Counted from the stretch's first letter, positions 15,194 to 22,381 are shown. The stretch: DNA of 22,381 bases from an uncultured Oscillospiraceae bacterium (GCA_934668605.1 CAKUNY010000011.1:1-22381), one strand, 5' to 3'. Notes: generated by a model not told the origin, from the letters alone. Program-made: numbers and translations.

Positions 15194-15982
15194 ATGGAAA
15201 ATAAAATTCGTAAAATGCTGAATGAAGGCAAGGCAACCGTCAATACGCGCATTTGGAGCCTTTGGCCGACGACTGCGGAAGCGGCGATCACCTGCGGCAA
15301 CTTCGATTATCTGGAATTCCTCGCAGAATACGCGCCGTATACGCTGCCGGAGCTGGAAAACTTCGTGCGTGCCTGTGAGCTGCACAACTGCGGCTCGATG
15401 ATCAAGGTCGATTTCCAGAACCGCGCGTATGTTGCGCAGAAGGCCATTGCGATGGGCTTCCAGGCAGTCCTTTTCACGGATCATCAGAATGCCGAGCAGG
15501 TGCGCGAGACGCTGCATCTGGTCACACCGGAAGCACCGGAATACGGCGGCCGCTTCGGCTATCCGAATGCGCGCTGGCTGGGCTATAATCCGGAGCCCAG
15601 GCAGATGGAATATGCGGCAATGAATGCCAGCGCGGTCAAGGCGTTTATGATCGAAAAGAAAGAAGCGGTCGACAACATCGAAGAGATCTGCTCGGTTCCC
15701 GGCGTCGACATGGTTCAGTTCGGGCCGTCCGATTACTGCATGAGCCGCGGCTGGAACTGCTGCGACCACAGAGCGGATATTGACGCCGCGGAGAAGCATG
15801 TCATCGAGGTCGCGCTGGCACATGGCGTACAGCCGCGCTGCGAGATCTATACGCTTGAGCAGATGCAGAAGTATCAGGAAATGGGCGTTCGCCATTTCTG
15901 CATCGGAGACGAATTCGATATTCTGAAGGACTATTGGAGCAATGTCGGCGGCGCGGCAAAGAAGGCTGCGGCTGCGCTCTGA
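15194..15982 (+). CDS. HpcH/HpaI aldolase/citrate lyase-fold protein
   Basis: A 262-residue TIM-barrel protein of the HpcH/HpaI class II aldolase family, whose members split 4-hydroxy-2-oxoacids into pyruvate and an aldehyde. The metal-binding half is intact: E154 (AFMIEKKEAVDNIEEI) and D180 (GVDMVQFGPSDY) match the two acidic ligands. The N-terminal half differs. The usual D-x-E-H motif bearing the catalytic His reads FLAEYAPYTL, and the substrate-binding Arg position reads MIKVD (K71). It therefore belongs to a divergent subfamily whose chemistry may differ. The start at 15194 has GGAG seven bases upstream; an in-frame ATG at 15188 is too close to that site. It sits between the Ldh2-type dehydrogenase and the kinase, so retro-aldol cleavage of an oxoacid is a reasonable guess. 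Confidence 0.87.
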   Translation: MENKIRKMLNEGKATVNTRIWSLWPTTAEAAITCGNFDYLEFLAEYAPYTLPELENFVRACELHNCGSMIKVDFQNRAYVAQKAIAMGFQAVLFTDHQNAEQVRETLHLVTPEAPEYGGRFGYPNARWLGYNPEPRQMEYAAMNASAVKAFMIEKKEAVDNIEEICSVPGVDMVQFGPSDYCMSRGWNCCDHRADIDAAEKHVIEVALAHGVQPRCEIYTLEQMQKYQEMGVRHFCIGDEFDILKDYWSNVGGAAKKAAAAL

Positions 15983-16020
15983 TTCTGCCGGACAGAGGTT
16001 CGAACAAAAGGGGTGACACG

Positions 16021-17538
16021 ATGGAGCTTTTACTGGGTGTGGATATTGGAACGACAGCGCTGAAGTCTGCCTTATTTGATACGAGCGGCACGCTGCTTGC
16101 CGTTACTACACAGGAATACACGCTGCTGACGCCAAAGGTCAATTATGTAGAGGAGACCGGCGAGGTCTATTGGAAGGCGTTCTGCGACGCAATTGCGGCG
16201 CTGCAAAGAGCGTACCCCATCTCGCCGGAGGACAGTGTTGCAATGTCCTTTTCCGCGCAGGGTGAAACGCTGCTTTTCTTGGATGAGAAGGGCGAGCTGC
16301 TGCGCAATGCCATCGTCTGGATGGATAACCGCGCGCTGGAGCAGGCGCAGGCACTGAAAAAGCGCTTTGGGGACGAGCTTTGCTATCAGGTGACCGGTCA
16401 GGTCAGCTTCGAGCCGTGCTGGCCTGCCTCCAAAATACTCTGGGTACGGGAGCACGAGCCGGAAGTTTTCAAAAAGACGGCGTATTTTCTGCTGATCGAG
16501 GACTATTTCATCTATCGGCTGTCTGGGAAGCTTGTGACGGAAGGATCTCTTGTGTGCTCGTCGACGTACTGGAACATCACGACGAAAACATGGTGGCCGG
16601 AGATGCTGGCGTTTTTGGGGATTTCCGCTGCGCAGCTGCCGCAGATCATGGAGTCCGGCGAAATTGCCGGCACGATTCTCCCGGCGCTTGCCGCAGAGCT
16701 GAAGCTTCCGAAAAATACCACCATCTGCACTGGCGCGCTCGATCAGGCCGCCGGCGCCATCGGAGCCGGAAATGTCAGAGAAGGAATGTTTTCCGAAACC
16801 ATCGGAGCCGCGCTCGCGGTCTGCGCGCCGGTGAGCCATCCGGTTTTTGACCCGAACCGCCGCATGCCGCTGCATTATTTTGCCGTACCGGATACCTACA
16901 TGATCCATACCTTTACAAACGGCGGTATGACGCTGCGCTGGTTCCGCGACCAGTTCTGCCCGGTGGAGATGCAGGCGCAGACGTTTGGCGCCGGAGATGC
17001 GTATGACATGATCAGCCGGCAGGCAGAAAAGGTTCCTGCCGGAAGTGATGGGCTTGTCATGCTGCCGCATCTTGCGGGGGCAAATGCACCGGATGTGGAT
17101 GCAAAGGCAAAGGGCGTCTGGTTTGGATTCACCTTGCAGCATACGAGGGCGCATTTTATGCGCGCGGTGATGGAGTCGCTGGGCTATATCGTCCGGCGGA
17201 ACATTGACGCGCTGGCGGATATGGGGATCCATGTCACCGAGGTGCGCAGCCTGGGCGGAGGATCGAAGAGCCGGGTCTGGGAGCAGATCAAGGCGGATAT
17301 CAATCAGGTACGGTTTGAAACGGTGAACTCGCCGGAGGCCGCGTCTCTTGGCGCTGCGATTCTGGCGGGTAAGGCGACCGGCGTGTTTTCAGACATCGGC
17401 GCCGCAGTGGACAGCATGGTGCATGTCAAAAAGGTCTTTGAACCGGATACGGAAAAGAAAGCAGTCTATGACGAAGGCTACGCCATGTACCAGAAGCTGT
17501 TTTCCAGCTTGAAGGACTGCTTTGCGCAGAGCCTTTGA
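16021..17538 (+). CDS. FGGY-family carbohydrate kinase
   Basis: A 505-residue sugar kinase of the FGGY family (xylulokinase, gluconokinase, glycerol kinase, rhamnulokinase). The N-terminal phosphate loop is LLLGVDIGTTALKSALFD with D8; a W100-M-D-N-R104 motif matches the substrate-binding segment; the catalytic base is D241 in GALDQAAGAIGAG; and the C-terminal ATP domain has SLGGGSKSRVW and PEAASLGAAILAG. The length is normal. The W-M-D-x-R form and overall spacing resemble xylulokinase/gluconokinase-like members, but FGGY substrate calls by eye are unreliable. AGGGGTG precedes the ATG. With two aldolase-fold proteins and hydroxyacid dehydrogenases in the same operon, it probably phosphorylates a ketose, polyol or sugar acid made from the imported compound. 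Confidence 0.94.
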   Translation: MELLLGVDIGTTALKSALFDTSGTLLAVTTQEYTLLTPKVNYVEETGEVYWKAFCDAIAALQRAYPISPEDSVAMSFSAQGETLLFLDEKGELLRNAIVWMDNRALEQAQALKKRFGDELCYQVTGQVSFEPCWPASKILWVREHEPEVFKKTAYFLLIEDYFIYRLSGKLVTEGSLVCSSTYWNITTKTWWPEMLAFLGISAAQLPQIMESGEIAGTILPALAAELKLPKNTTICTGALDQAAGAIGAGNVREGMFSETIGAALAVCAPVSHPVFDPNRRMPLHYFAVPDTYMIHTFTNGGMTLRWFRDQFCPVEMQAQTFGAGDAYDMISRQAEKVPAGSDGLVMLPHLAGANAPDVDAKAKGVWFGFTLQHTRAHFMRAVMESLGYIVRRNIDALADMGIHVTEVRSLGGGSKSRVWEQIKADINQVRFETVNSPEAASLGAAILAGKATGVFSDIGAAVDSMVHVKKVFEPDTEKKAVYDEGYAMYQKLFSSLKDCFAQSL

Positions 17539-17551
17539 TAGGGAGGAACGT

Positions 17552-18526
17552 ATGAAAAAAATTCTCATTTCCGAATGGGTGCCGGAGGAGTGCCTGCTGC
17601 CGTATGAAAAAACATTTTCCTTCACGCTGCCGAGTAAGGAGAAGCACGCGTTTTCCTACGAGGAGCTGCTCCGGCAGATCCCGGAATATGACGGCTGCCT
17701 GATTCTCGACAACGAGGGCGACCGCGCGCTGCTGGACGCAGGAAAGAAGCTGAAGGTCATCGCGAACTTTGGCGTAGGCTATGACAACATCGATTGGCAG
17801 TATGCCACACAGATCGGACTTCCGGTCGTCAATACGCCGACGCAGGTCACGGAGGCAACGGCAGAGCATACGGCGTGCCTGATCGTATCGACGATGCGCG
17901 GGATCGCCAGATATGACCGCGAAATTCGGGCGGGTATCTGGAAGAGCCCGAACTTTGACGATTGCAATACGCAGGTCGAGGGCGCGACGCTTGGCATTCT
18001 GGGCTTTGGCCGGATCGGCAAACGCGTTTGCCGCAAGGCACAGGGATTTGGCATGAACGTCGTCTATTACGATAAATTCCGCGCTGCACCCGAGGTGGAA
18101 CAGGAGTTCGGCGTGACCTATCTGCCGTTCGACGAGGTTTTGCAGAAAGCAGATTGCGTGAGCCTGCATATGCCGTATCTCCCGGAGAACCACCATCTGT
18201 TCCGGGCAGAGACATTTGCGAAGATGAAGAAAGGCGTGTATTTCATCAATTGCGCGCGCGGCAAGCTGGTCGATGAGCAGGCACTGGCCGATGCGCTGGA
18301 AAACGGCACGATCAAGGCGGCCGGCCTGGACGTTTTTGAAGATGAGCCGCAGGTAAATGAAAAACTGCTCCGGCTGCAAAATGTGACGCTGACGCCGCAC
18401 ATTGCAAGCCTGACAATGAAGGCGCGTGTCGGCATGTGCAAGGAGGCGCTGAGCGGTATCACGGGCGTATTGAATGGAGAACGGCCATACAATGTGGTGA
18501 ACCCACAGGTGTTTGGTTCCGTGTAA
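17552..18526 (+). CDS. D-2-hydroxyacid dehydrogenase, NAD-dependent (first copy)
   Basis: A 324-residue D-isomer-specific 2-hydroxyacid dehydrogenase (glyoxylate/phosphoglycerate dehydrogenase family). The NAD motif is GFGRIG (151-156) with D174 as the likely ribose-binding acid, favouring NAD(H). The catalytic triad is complete: R236 (NCARGKLVDE), E265 (DEP) and H283 (TPHIAS). The substrate loop reads FGVGYDNID. It reduces a 2-oxoacid such as glyoxylate or hydroxypyruvate, or oxidises the D-hydroxyacid. GGGAGGA sets the start at 17552, 13 bases after the kinase stop. A second enzyme of the same superfamily lies two genes downstream, but the sequences are clearly different, so this is not a recent duplication. 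Confidence 0.93.
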   Translation: MKKILISEWVPEECLLPYEKTFSFTLPSKEKHAFSYEELLRQIPEYDGCLILDNEGDRALLDAGKKLKVIANFGVGYDNIDWQYATQIGLPVVNTPTQVTEATAEHTACLIVSTMRGIARYDREIRAGIWKSPNFDDCNTQVEGATLGILGFGRIGKRVCRKAQGFGMNVVYYDKFRAAPEVEQEFGVTYLPFDEVLQKADCVSLHMPYLPENHHLFRAETFAKMKKGVYFINCARGKLVDEQALADALENGTIKAAGLDVFEDEPQVNEKLLRLQNVTLTPHIASLTMKARVGMCKEALSGITGVLNGERPYNVVNPQVFGSV

Positions 18527-18576
18527 CGCGAATCCGCAAATGATCTGTATCCAACAAAGAAAGAGGGGAGAGCACA

Positions 18577-18912
18577 ATGAGAGTCATTCATCCGGAGGAA
18601 GCACGGTTTTTTATGGACGGACCGGAGGCTTGCCGGGAGTATCTGGTGAGCGGGAAGGTGACATTCGGCACGTCGACGCTGCTTGCCGGGCAAACCGGCG
18701 GCGTTGATCCGGGACATCTGAAATCCCACGAGGTTTTCTACTGCGCGCGGGGACATGTTGCGGTGCATAACCGCGACAGCGGCAGATATTATGAGCTGCG
18801 GGAAGGCGATATTCTGCTGATTGAAGAAGGAGAACCCCACCAGATCAGCAACATCGGAACGGAAACGGCGGTCGTGACGTGGAGCATGGGGCCGAGCGCC
18901 GATATGGCGTGA
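18577..18912 (+). CDS. Small single-domain cupin protein
   Basis: A 111-residue protein that is essentially one cupin barrel (about residues 28-105). The first motif is a variant, G46-H47-x3-H51-E52-x6-G59 (usually HxH-x3-4-E), and the second is G77-D-I-L-L-I-x2-GEPHQISN with H88. It could bind a divalent metal through H47/H51/E52/H88. Small cupins in sugar-acid operons act as isomerases, epimerases, lyases or ligand sensors, and no single role can be chosen. It lies between the two D-2-hydroxyacid dehydrogenase genes, 50 bases after the first and 19 before the second, with GAGGGGAG upstream of the ATG. Confidence 0.85.
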   Translation: MRVIHPEEARFFMDGPEACREYLVSGKVTFGTSTLLAGQTGGVDPGHLKSHEVFYCARGHVAVHNRDSGRYYELREGDILLIEEGEPHQISNIGTETAVVTWSMGPSADMA

Positions 18913-18931
18913 GCGCTGAGGGTGAAGAAGC

Positions 18932-19897
18932 ATGAAACTTGTAGTATTGGATGGATACACCGAAAACCCGGGTGATCTGAGCTGGGCAGAGCTGGAGGCG
19001 CTGGGAGATGTGACGATCTATGACCGCACGAGCTATGCCGAGTCCCCGCTGATCGCCGAACGCATCGGGAACGCGGAGATCGCCGTGATCAACAAAACGC
19101 CGATCTCGAAACAAACCATAGACAGCTGCCCGAACCTGAAACTGATCGCGGTACTGGCAACCGGCTATAACGTGGTCGACTACAGCTATGCGGGGGAAAA
19201 GGGCATTGCGGTCTGCAATGTTCCGACCTACGGCACAGCTTCGGTCAGTCAGTTTTCCATTGCGCTGATACTGGAGATCTGCCATCATATCGGCCACCAC
19301 AGCGAAAGCGTACATAACGGAAATTGGGTCACAAACCCGGACTGGTGCTACTGGGACTACCCGCTCATAGAGCTGGAGGGAAAGAATATTGGCATCATTG
19401 GCTTTGGACGGATCGGCCAGGCGGAGGGGCGTGTGGCGAAGGCGCTGGGAATGCATGTGCTGGCATATGATCTGTATCCGAATGACACCGGCCGGGCGAT
19501 CGGGGAGTATGTTGATCTGGACGCACTGTTTGCAAGAGCCGATGTCATTACGCTGCACTGCAACCTGACGCCGGAAAACACAGGACTGATCAACAAGGAC
19601 ACGATCGCCAAAATGAAGGACGGCGCGATCCTGATCAACAACGCCCGCGGCCAGCTGATTGTTGAGCAGGATGTTGCCGATGCGCTCAACAGCGGCAAGC
19701 TTGCCGCAGCGGGGCTGGATGTCGTCTATACCGAGCCGATTCGGGCGGATAACCCGCTGCTTCGAGCCAAAAACTGCGTGATCACGCCGCATATTTCGTG
19801 GGCGCCGAAGGAGAGCCGGCAGCGCATCATGAATACGACCGTGGAGAATATCCGTGCGTTCCTCGCAGGACAGCCGCAGAATATCGTGAACATGTGA
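18932..19897 (+). CDS. D-2-hydroxyacid dehydrogenase, glycerate dehydrogenase (HprA)-like
   Basis: A 321-residue D-2-hydroxyacid dehydrogenase close in pattern to glycerate dehydrogenase/hydroxypyruvate reductase. The start MKLVVLDGYTENPGDLSW, the segment LATGYNVVDYSYA, then VPTYGTASVSQ, GFGRIG (157-162), D180, R239 (NNARGQL), E268 (YTEP) and H287 (TPHISW) are all characteristic. The expected reaction is NADH-dependent reduction of hydroxypyruvate or glyoxylate to D-glycerate or glycolate, or the reverse. As the last gene of the operon it could dispose of a C2/C3 product released by the aldolase-type enzymes. Length and catalytic residues are normal. Confidence 0.93.
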   Translation: MKLVVLDGYTENPGDLSWAELEALGDVTIYDRTSYAESPLIAERIGNAEIAVINKTPISKQTIDSCPNLKLIAVLATGYNVVDYSYAGEKGIAVCNVPTYGTASVSQFSIALILEICHHIGHHSESVHNGNWVTNPDWCYWDYPLIELEGKNIGIIGFGRIGQAEGRVAKALGMHVLAYDLYPNDTGRAIGEYVDLDALFARADVITLHCNLTPENTGLINKDTIAKMKDGAILINNARGQLIVEQDVADALNSGKLAAAGLDVVYTEPIRADNPLLRAKNCVITPHISWAPKESRQRIMNTTVENIRAFLAGQPQNIVNM

Positions 19898-20393
19898 AAA
19901 TACGGGGCATGTATTTTGAAAAGAACCTTGCAGTCGGGCGTCGGAAACGTTCCTGAAGCGCTGACGCAGAAAGCAGCAGGCGGTCTGCTTGCTGGGGTGC
20001 CTGTTTATCGGGCGTCGGAACTGCTTGTCCCGGATGGCAGAACGCTGAAAAAGCGGCGGAGAGGATGATCGCGTTGCCACTGGTTTGCACGCTCTGCTTT
20101 TATTCTTCCCCCGGCAAACAACCGAAAGGCCTCCGCCTGATCATGGATCAGACGGAGGCCTTTCCTTATAGATTCGGGAAGCACCGGTTATGCCAGTGAG
20201 GGTACCTCGTAAAAGCTGCATCCTCAAGCATCTAGCAAAGCGAGCCGGGAATAACAATCCAGCAAATTCGGATGCACTCGATAAAAACGATTGATGCGCG
20301 GTTACGGGCGGCGGAGCATTTGATGCAGGCAAAAGATGATCCCGTACATTTTTATATGACCTGCGCCCGTGCGTTTCCGGCTTCGCAGCGGCG
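19898..20393. other. Intergenic region between the catabolic operon and the LysR gene
   Basis: About 500 bases without a convincing gene. A 49-codon frame from a TTG at 19916 and a 54-codon frame from an ATG at 20272 to 20436 (overlapping the LysR 3' end antisense) are open, but neither has a good ribosome binding site or recognisable motifs. The composition of 19920-20080 is coding-like, so decayed gene sequence is possible. A strong terminator is at 20125-20168. Confidence 0.5.
20125..20168 (+). terminator. Intrinsic terminator downstream of the catabolic operon
   Basis: Arms 20125-20142 (AAAGGCCTCCGCCTGATC) and 20146-20163 pair over 18 positions with one mismatch and a 3-base loop, ending in TTTCCTTAT. 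It is the first strong terminator seen after the last dehydrogenase gene, 228 bases beyond its stop codon. Confidence 0.85.
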
Positions 20394-21374
20394 TTACCTG
20401 GCTTCCTGGCTGCGGCCGAAGACGGGCTCCTGCTGATAGGTTTGCAGGGCGAGATCAATGAAGTCCTGCGCGATGCGGCTCAGGTAGCGGCTGCGGTTAT
20501 AGCCGATGGCAATGGTGTCCACGGAATCCTTGTCGGAAAACGGCAGGATCTCGACCTTCTGCCGCACGGCGGAATCCGCTGTGCCGGAAACCGTGTAGGG
20601 GCTGCTGAGATAGAGCTCCGGGCAGACAGTCAGGCCCATCCCCTCCGCCGCCAGACAGAAGGCCGTCTGGACATTCTGCGTCTCCAGCCGGACGTCCGGC
20701 GTCATGCCGTTTTCGGAAAACACACGGTCGGCAATGGTTCGGATGCGGTCGCCGCTTTTCAGCAGCACGAAGGGCAGGCCGGAAAACAGCTTTAAGTCCA
20801 GCGTCTTCCAATACATGCGGCAGAGCTCCTCCGTTTTCGCGCCAAAGGTCTGATGCAGCAGCTCTTTTTGCGCAACCAGATACATTTTTTCATACATCAG
20901 GGGCGTATACACCGCGCTTTCCAGCAAAAACGGCGCGAAGCCGATGAGCACGTCGATGAGCCCCTTGCCCAGATCCTCCTCCAAGGCCAACGTGCTTCCT
21001 TCCAGGATCGACAGCTCCACCAGCGGATACATCCGGTTGAATTCCGGCAGCAGCAGCGGCAGGATGGACTGTCCGCGCGTATGCGAAACACCGATGCGAA
21101 GCGCGCCCCGGCGGTTCTCGTTGGCATCTTCGATCGCTGCGGCGGTTTGCCGCTGAATATCGAGGATCTGAATGGCAGAGCGCTGAAAGCACTTTCCGGC
21201 GTAGGTCAGTTCCAGACCCGCGTGCCGGGAAAACAGCGCGCTTCCCACCTCTTTTTCCAGCCGCGCGAGCAATCCGCTGAGTGCCTGCTGGGACATATGC
21301 AGCCGCTCGGCCGCACGGGTGACGCTGCCCTCCTCCGCCAACACAAGAAAGTACTCCAGATTCTGAAAGTTCAT
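20394..21374 (-). CDS. LysR-family transcriptional regulator
   Basis: A 326-residue LysR-type regulator. The N-terminal winged helix-turn-helix spans about residues 1-60 (MNFQNLEYFLVLAEEGSVTRAAERLHMSQQALSGLLARLE, quoted as positions: recognition helix near 28-45). The linker helix follows, and the effector-binding domain starts near LRIGVSHTRG (about residue 93) and runs to the end. Such proteins act as tetramers and usually repress their own gene while activating a divergent one. It is divergent from the KorDA-type operon, which is the likely target; the catabolic operon on its other side is separated by a terminator. AAAGGA lies nine bases before the ATG. Three CTGCAAA-type repeats in its upstream region are candidate binding sites. 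The effector is unknown. Confidence 0.93.
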   Translation of the reverse strand: MNFQNLEYFLVLAEEGSVTRAAERLHMSQQALSGLLARLEKEVGSALFSRHAGLELTYAGKCFQRSAIQILDIQRQTAAAIEDANENRRGALRIGVSHTRGQSILPLLLPEFNRMYPLVELSILEGSTLALEEDLGKGLIDVLIGFAPFLLESAVYTPLMYEKMYLVAQKELLHQTFGAKTEELCRMYWKTLDLKLFSGLPFVLLKSGDRIRTIADRVFSENGMTPDVRLETQNVQTAFCLAAEGMGLTVCPELYLSSPYTVSGTADSAVRQKVEILPFSDKDSVDTIAIGYNRSRYLSRIAQDFIDLALQTYQQEPVFGRSQEAR

Positions 21375-21436
21375 AAAAATTCATTCCTTTATTTTCTAGC
21401 AGTGCCGCCAAATCGTGCAGGGACACCCTGGCAAGG

Positions 21437-21473
21437 CTGCAAAATTCATGCATTCCTGCAAAATTTCTGCAAG
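21437..21473. promoter_or_regulatory. CTGCAAA direct repeats, candidate LysR binding region
   Basis: CTGCAAAATT occurs at 21437-21446 and 21456-21465, and a shorter CTGCAAG at 21467-21473; an ATGCAT palindrome lies between the first two. They are 60-100 bases upstream of the LysR start, where autoregulatory sites are expected. Confidence 0.4.
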
Positions 21474-21565
21474 TTATCCGCCTTTTAGACGCTTCGCATG
21501 AAAGAATAACACAAGAATTGCTTCATTACAACTGTTTGCCTGTGATTTTTTAAAAAATATTTCTG

Positions 21566-21595
21566 TTGGAAGCCGGGATTTTCCCGTGCTATCGT
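21566..21595 (+). promoter_or_regulatory. Possible promoter of the KorDA-type operon with an internal dyad
   Basis: TTGGAA (21566-21571) and TATCGT (21590-21595) are separated by 18 bases and each match consensus at four of six positions. The spacer contains a perfect dyad CGGGA-TTT-TCCCG (21574-21586). A weak promoter with an operator in the spacer would fit regulator-dependent expression. Confidence 0.35.
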
Positions 21596-21658
21596 ATGAG
21601 TAGTTCATCGGCAACCTTTTGAAATTCTGGAAGATAGAGCAAGGGAGGAGCGGAAAAG

Positions 21659-21886
21659 TTGTCCAGCCTGAAACAATTGGTATTGAACACGGCCTGGTGC
21701 AAGGGCTGTGGAATTTGCGTGGCGTTCTGTCCGAAAGGAGCATTGGAGCTCCGGGACGGGAAAGCGGCGCTGACGGAAAACGCGCAGTGTGTGCTTTGCG
21801 GGCAGTGTGAGCTGCGCTGCCCGGATTATGCCATTTACTTAAAAGAAGCGGAAGGAGGAGAAACGCAATGGGTAAAACCGTACTGA
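21659..21886 (+). CDS. korD: 2-oxoacid:ferredoxin oxidoreductase delta subunit, 2x[4Fe-4S] ferredoxin-like
   Basis: A 75-residue ferredoxin-type protein with two cluster motifs, C-K-G-C-G-I-C-x3-CP and C-V-L-C-G-Q-C-x3-CP, that carries electrons out of the oxidoreductase complex to ferredoxin. The WCKGCGICVAFCPKGAL sequence is typical of KorD/VorD subunits. The start is a TTG at 21659 behind GGGAGGAG; no in-frame ATG exists downstream, so the TTG start is needed to keep both clusters. Its 3' end overlaps the next gene by 19 bases. KorD (2-oxoglutarate) and VorD (branched-chain 2-oxoacids) cannot be told apart here. Confidence 0.9.
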   Translation: MSSLKQLVLNTAWCKGCGICVAFCPKGALELRDGKAALTENAQCVLCGQCELRCPDYAIYLKEAEGGETQWVKPY

Positions 21887-22381
21887 TGCAGGGTAACGAG
21901 GCGTGCGTCGAGGGCGCGCTGGCCGCTGGCATGCGGCTGTATGCCGGGTACCCCATCACGCCGTCAACCGAAATTGCGGAGCTCTCCGCGCTGCGGCTTC
22001 CGCAGGAGGGCGGCAAGTTCATCCAGATGGAAGACGAGATCGCGTCCATTGCCTGCGCCATCGGAGCCTCCGTTGCGGGTGTGAAGGCCATGACCGCGAC
22101 CAGCGGCCCGGGCTTTTCTCTCAAGCAGGAGAACATCGGCTATGCGTGTCTGGCGGAAATTCCGCTCGTGATCGTCGATGTGCAGCGCTGCGGCCCGTCG
22201 ACCGGTATGCCGACATCACCGTCGCAGGGCGATGTGATGATGGCGCGCTGGGGCACGCACGGCGATCATCCGATCATTGTGATCAGCCCGTCGTCTGTGC
22301 GAGAAACATATACGCTTGCGGTGCGCTGCTTTAACCTGTCTGAAAAATACCGCACGCCCGTCAATTTCCAGATGGACGAGA
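21868..22381 (+). CDS. korA: 2-oxoacid:ferredoxin oxidoreductase alpha subunit (partial, runs off right edge)
   Basis: The first 171 residues of the alpha subunit of a 2-oxoacid:acceptor oxidoreductase (Kor/Vor type), which converts a 2-oxoacid and CoA to an acyl-CoA, CO2 and reduced ferredoxin. It begins MGKTVLMQGNEACVEGALAAG and contains AGYPITPSTEIAE, FIQMEDEIASIACAIGASVAG, TATSGPGFSLKQE and QRCGPSTGMPTSPSQGD, all classic for the pyrimidine domain of these alpha subunits. GGAGGAG precedes the ATG, which lies inside the korD 3' end, so the two are translationally coupled. The beta and gamma subunit genes should follow outside the window. The substrate is not decided by this fragment. Confidence 0.93.
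   Translation, partial: MGKTVLMQGNEACVEGALAAGMRLYAGYPITPSTEIAELSALRLPQEGGKFIQMEDEIASIACAIGASVAGVKAMTATSGPGFSLKQENIGYACLAEIPLVIVDVQRCGPSTGMPTSPSQGDVMMARWGTHGDHPIIVISPSSVRETYTLAVRCFNLSEKYRTPVNFQMDE

Noticed and set aside
18845..20080. 411-codon antisense open frame over the last dehydrogenase gene
   Set aside because: It is a GC-bias shadow, Arg/His/Gln-rich with no motif; the plus-strand dehydrogenase has a full catalytic triad. The same applies to the antisense frames at 2696-3991, 16072-17232 and 17426-18577.
20272..20436. 54-codon open frame antisense to the LysR 3' end
   Set aside because: No ribosome binding site and no recognisable motif; left as unassigned intergenic sequence.

Overview
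The window reads as chromosomal DNA of a Gram-positive anaerobe, most likely a GC-rich gut member of the class Clostridia (Oscillospiraceae-like). This is inferred from strong GGAGG-type ribosome binding sites, TTG starts, a Gram-positive lipoprotein signal on the solute-binding protein, and a ferredoxin-linked 2-oxoacid oxidoreductase locus at the right edge. No rRNA, tRNA, CRISPR array, insertion sequence or phage gene was seen.

Layout. (1) 1-1062 is AT-rich and essentially gene-free; it holds short degenerate repeats, a probable relic of a MATE-type efflux gene and an 18-base perfect palindrome. (2) 1063-1863 is a short-chain dehydrogenase with its own terminator. (3) 2044-4072 is a two-gene operon, a TIM-barrel protein and an L-fucose/arabinose isomerase-like protein, with a recognisable promoter. 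It ends in a bidirectional terminator shared with (4) a convergent AraC-family regulator (4138-5007, minus) that has a near-consensus promoter. (5) 5401-19897 is one long co-directional array of 15 genes: a complete Opp/Dpp-type ABC importer (binding protein, two permeases, two ATPases), a creatininase-family amidohydrolase, a nitrilase-superfamily amidase, an RraA-like aldolase-fold protein, an EamA/DMT membrane transporter, an Ldh2-type 2-hydroxyacid dehydrogenase, an HpcH/HpaI-aldolase-fold protein, an FGGY sugar kinase, and two D-2-hydroxyacid dehydrogenases flanking a small cupin. Gaps are short and several genes overlap. (6) A strong terminator lies at about 20125-20168. (7) A LysR-family regulator (20394-21374, minus) is divergent from (8) a KorD/KorA-type 2-oxoacid:ferredoxin oxidoreductase operon that runs off the right edge.

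How it fits together (inference). Region 5 looks like an uptake-and-catabolism island for a small nitrogen-containing polyhydroxy acid or similar compound. The importer brings it in, the creatininase-like and nitrilase-like enzymes open or remove amide/lactam nitrogen, hydroxyacid dehydrogenases interconvert hydroxy and oxo acids, the kinase phosphorylates a polyol or ketose, and two aldolase-fold enzymes cleave the carbon chain. The isomerase/TIM-barrel operon and the SDR may feed the same route. The divergent AraC gene, and a 16-base direct repeat between it and the importer, suggest substrate-responsive control. The substrate is not identifiable from sequence alone. Three of the enzymes (creatininase-like, RraA-like, HpcH-like) lack residues that are canonical in their best-known relatives, which makes an uncharacterised pathway plausible.
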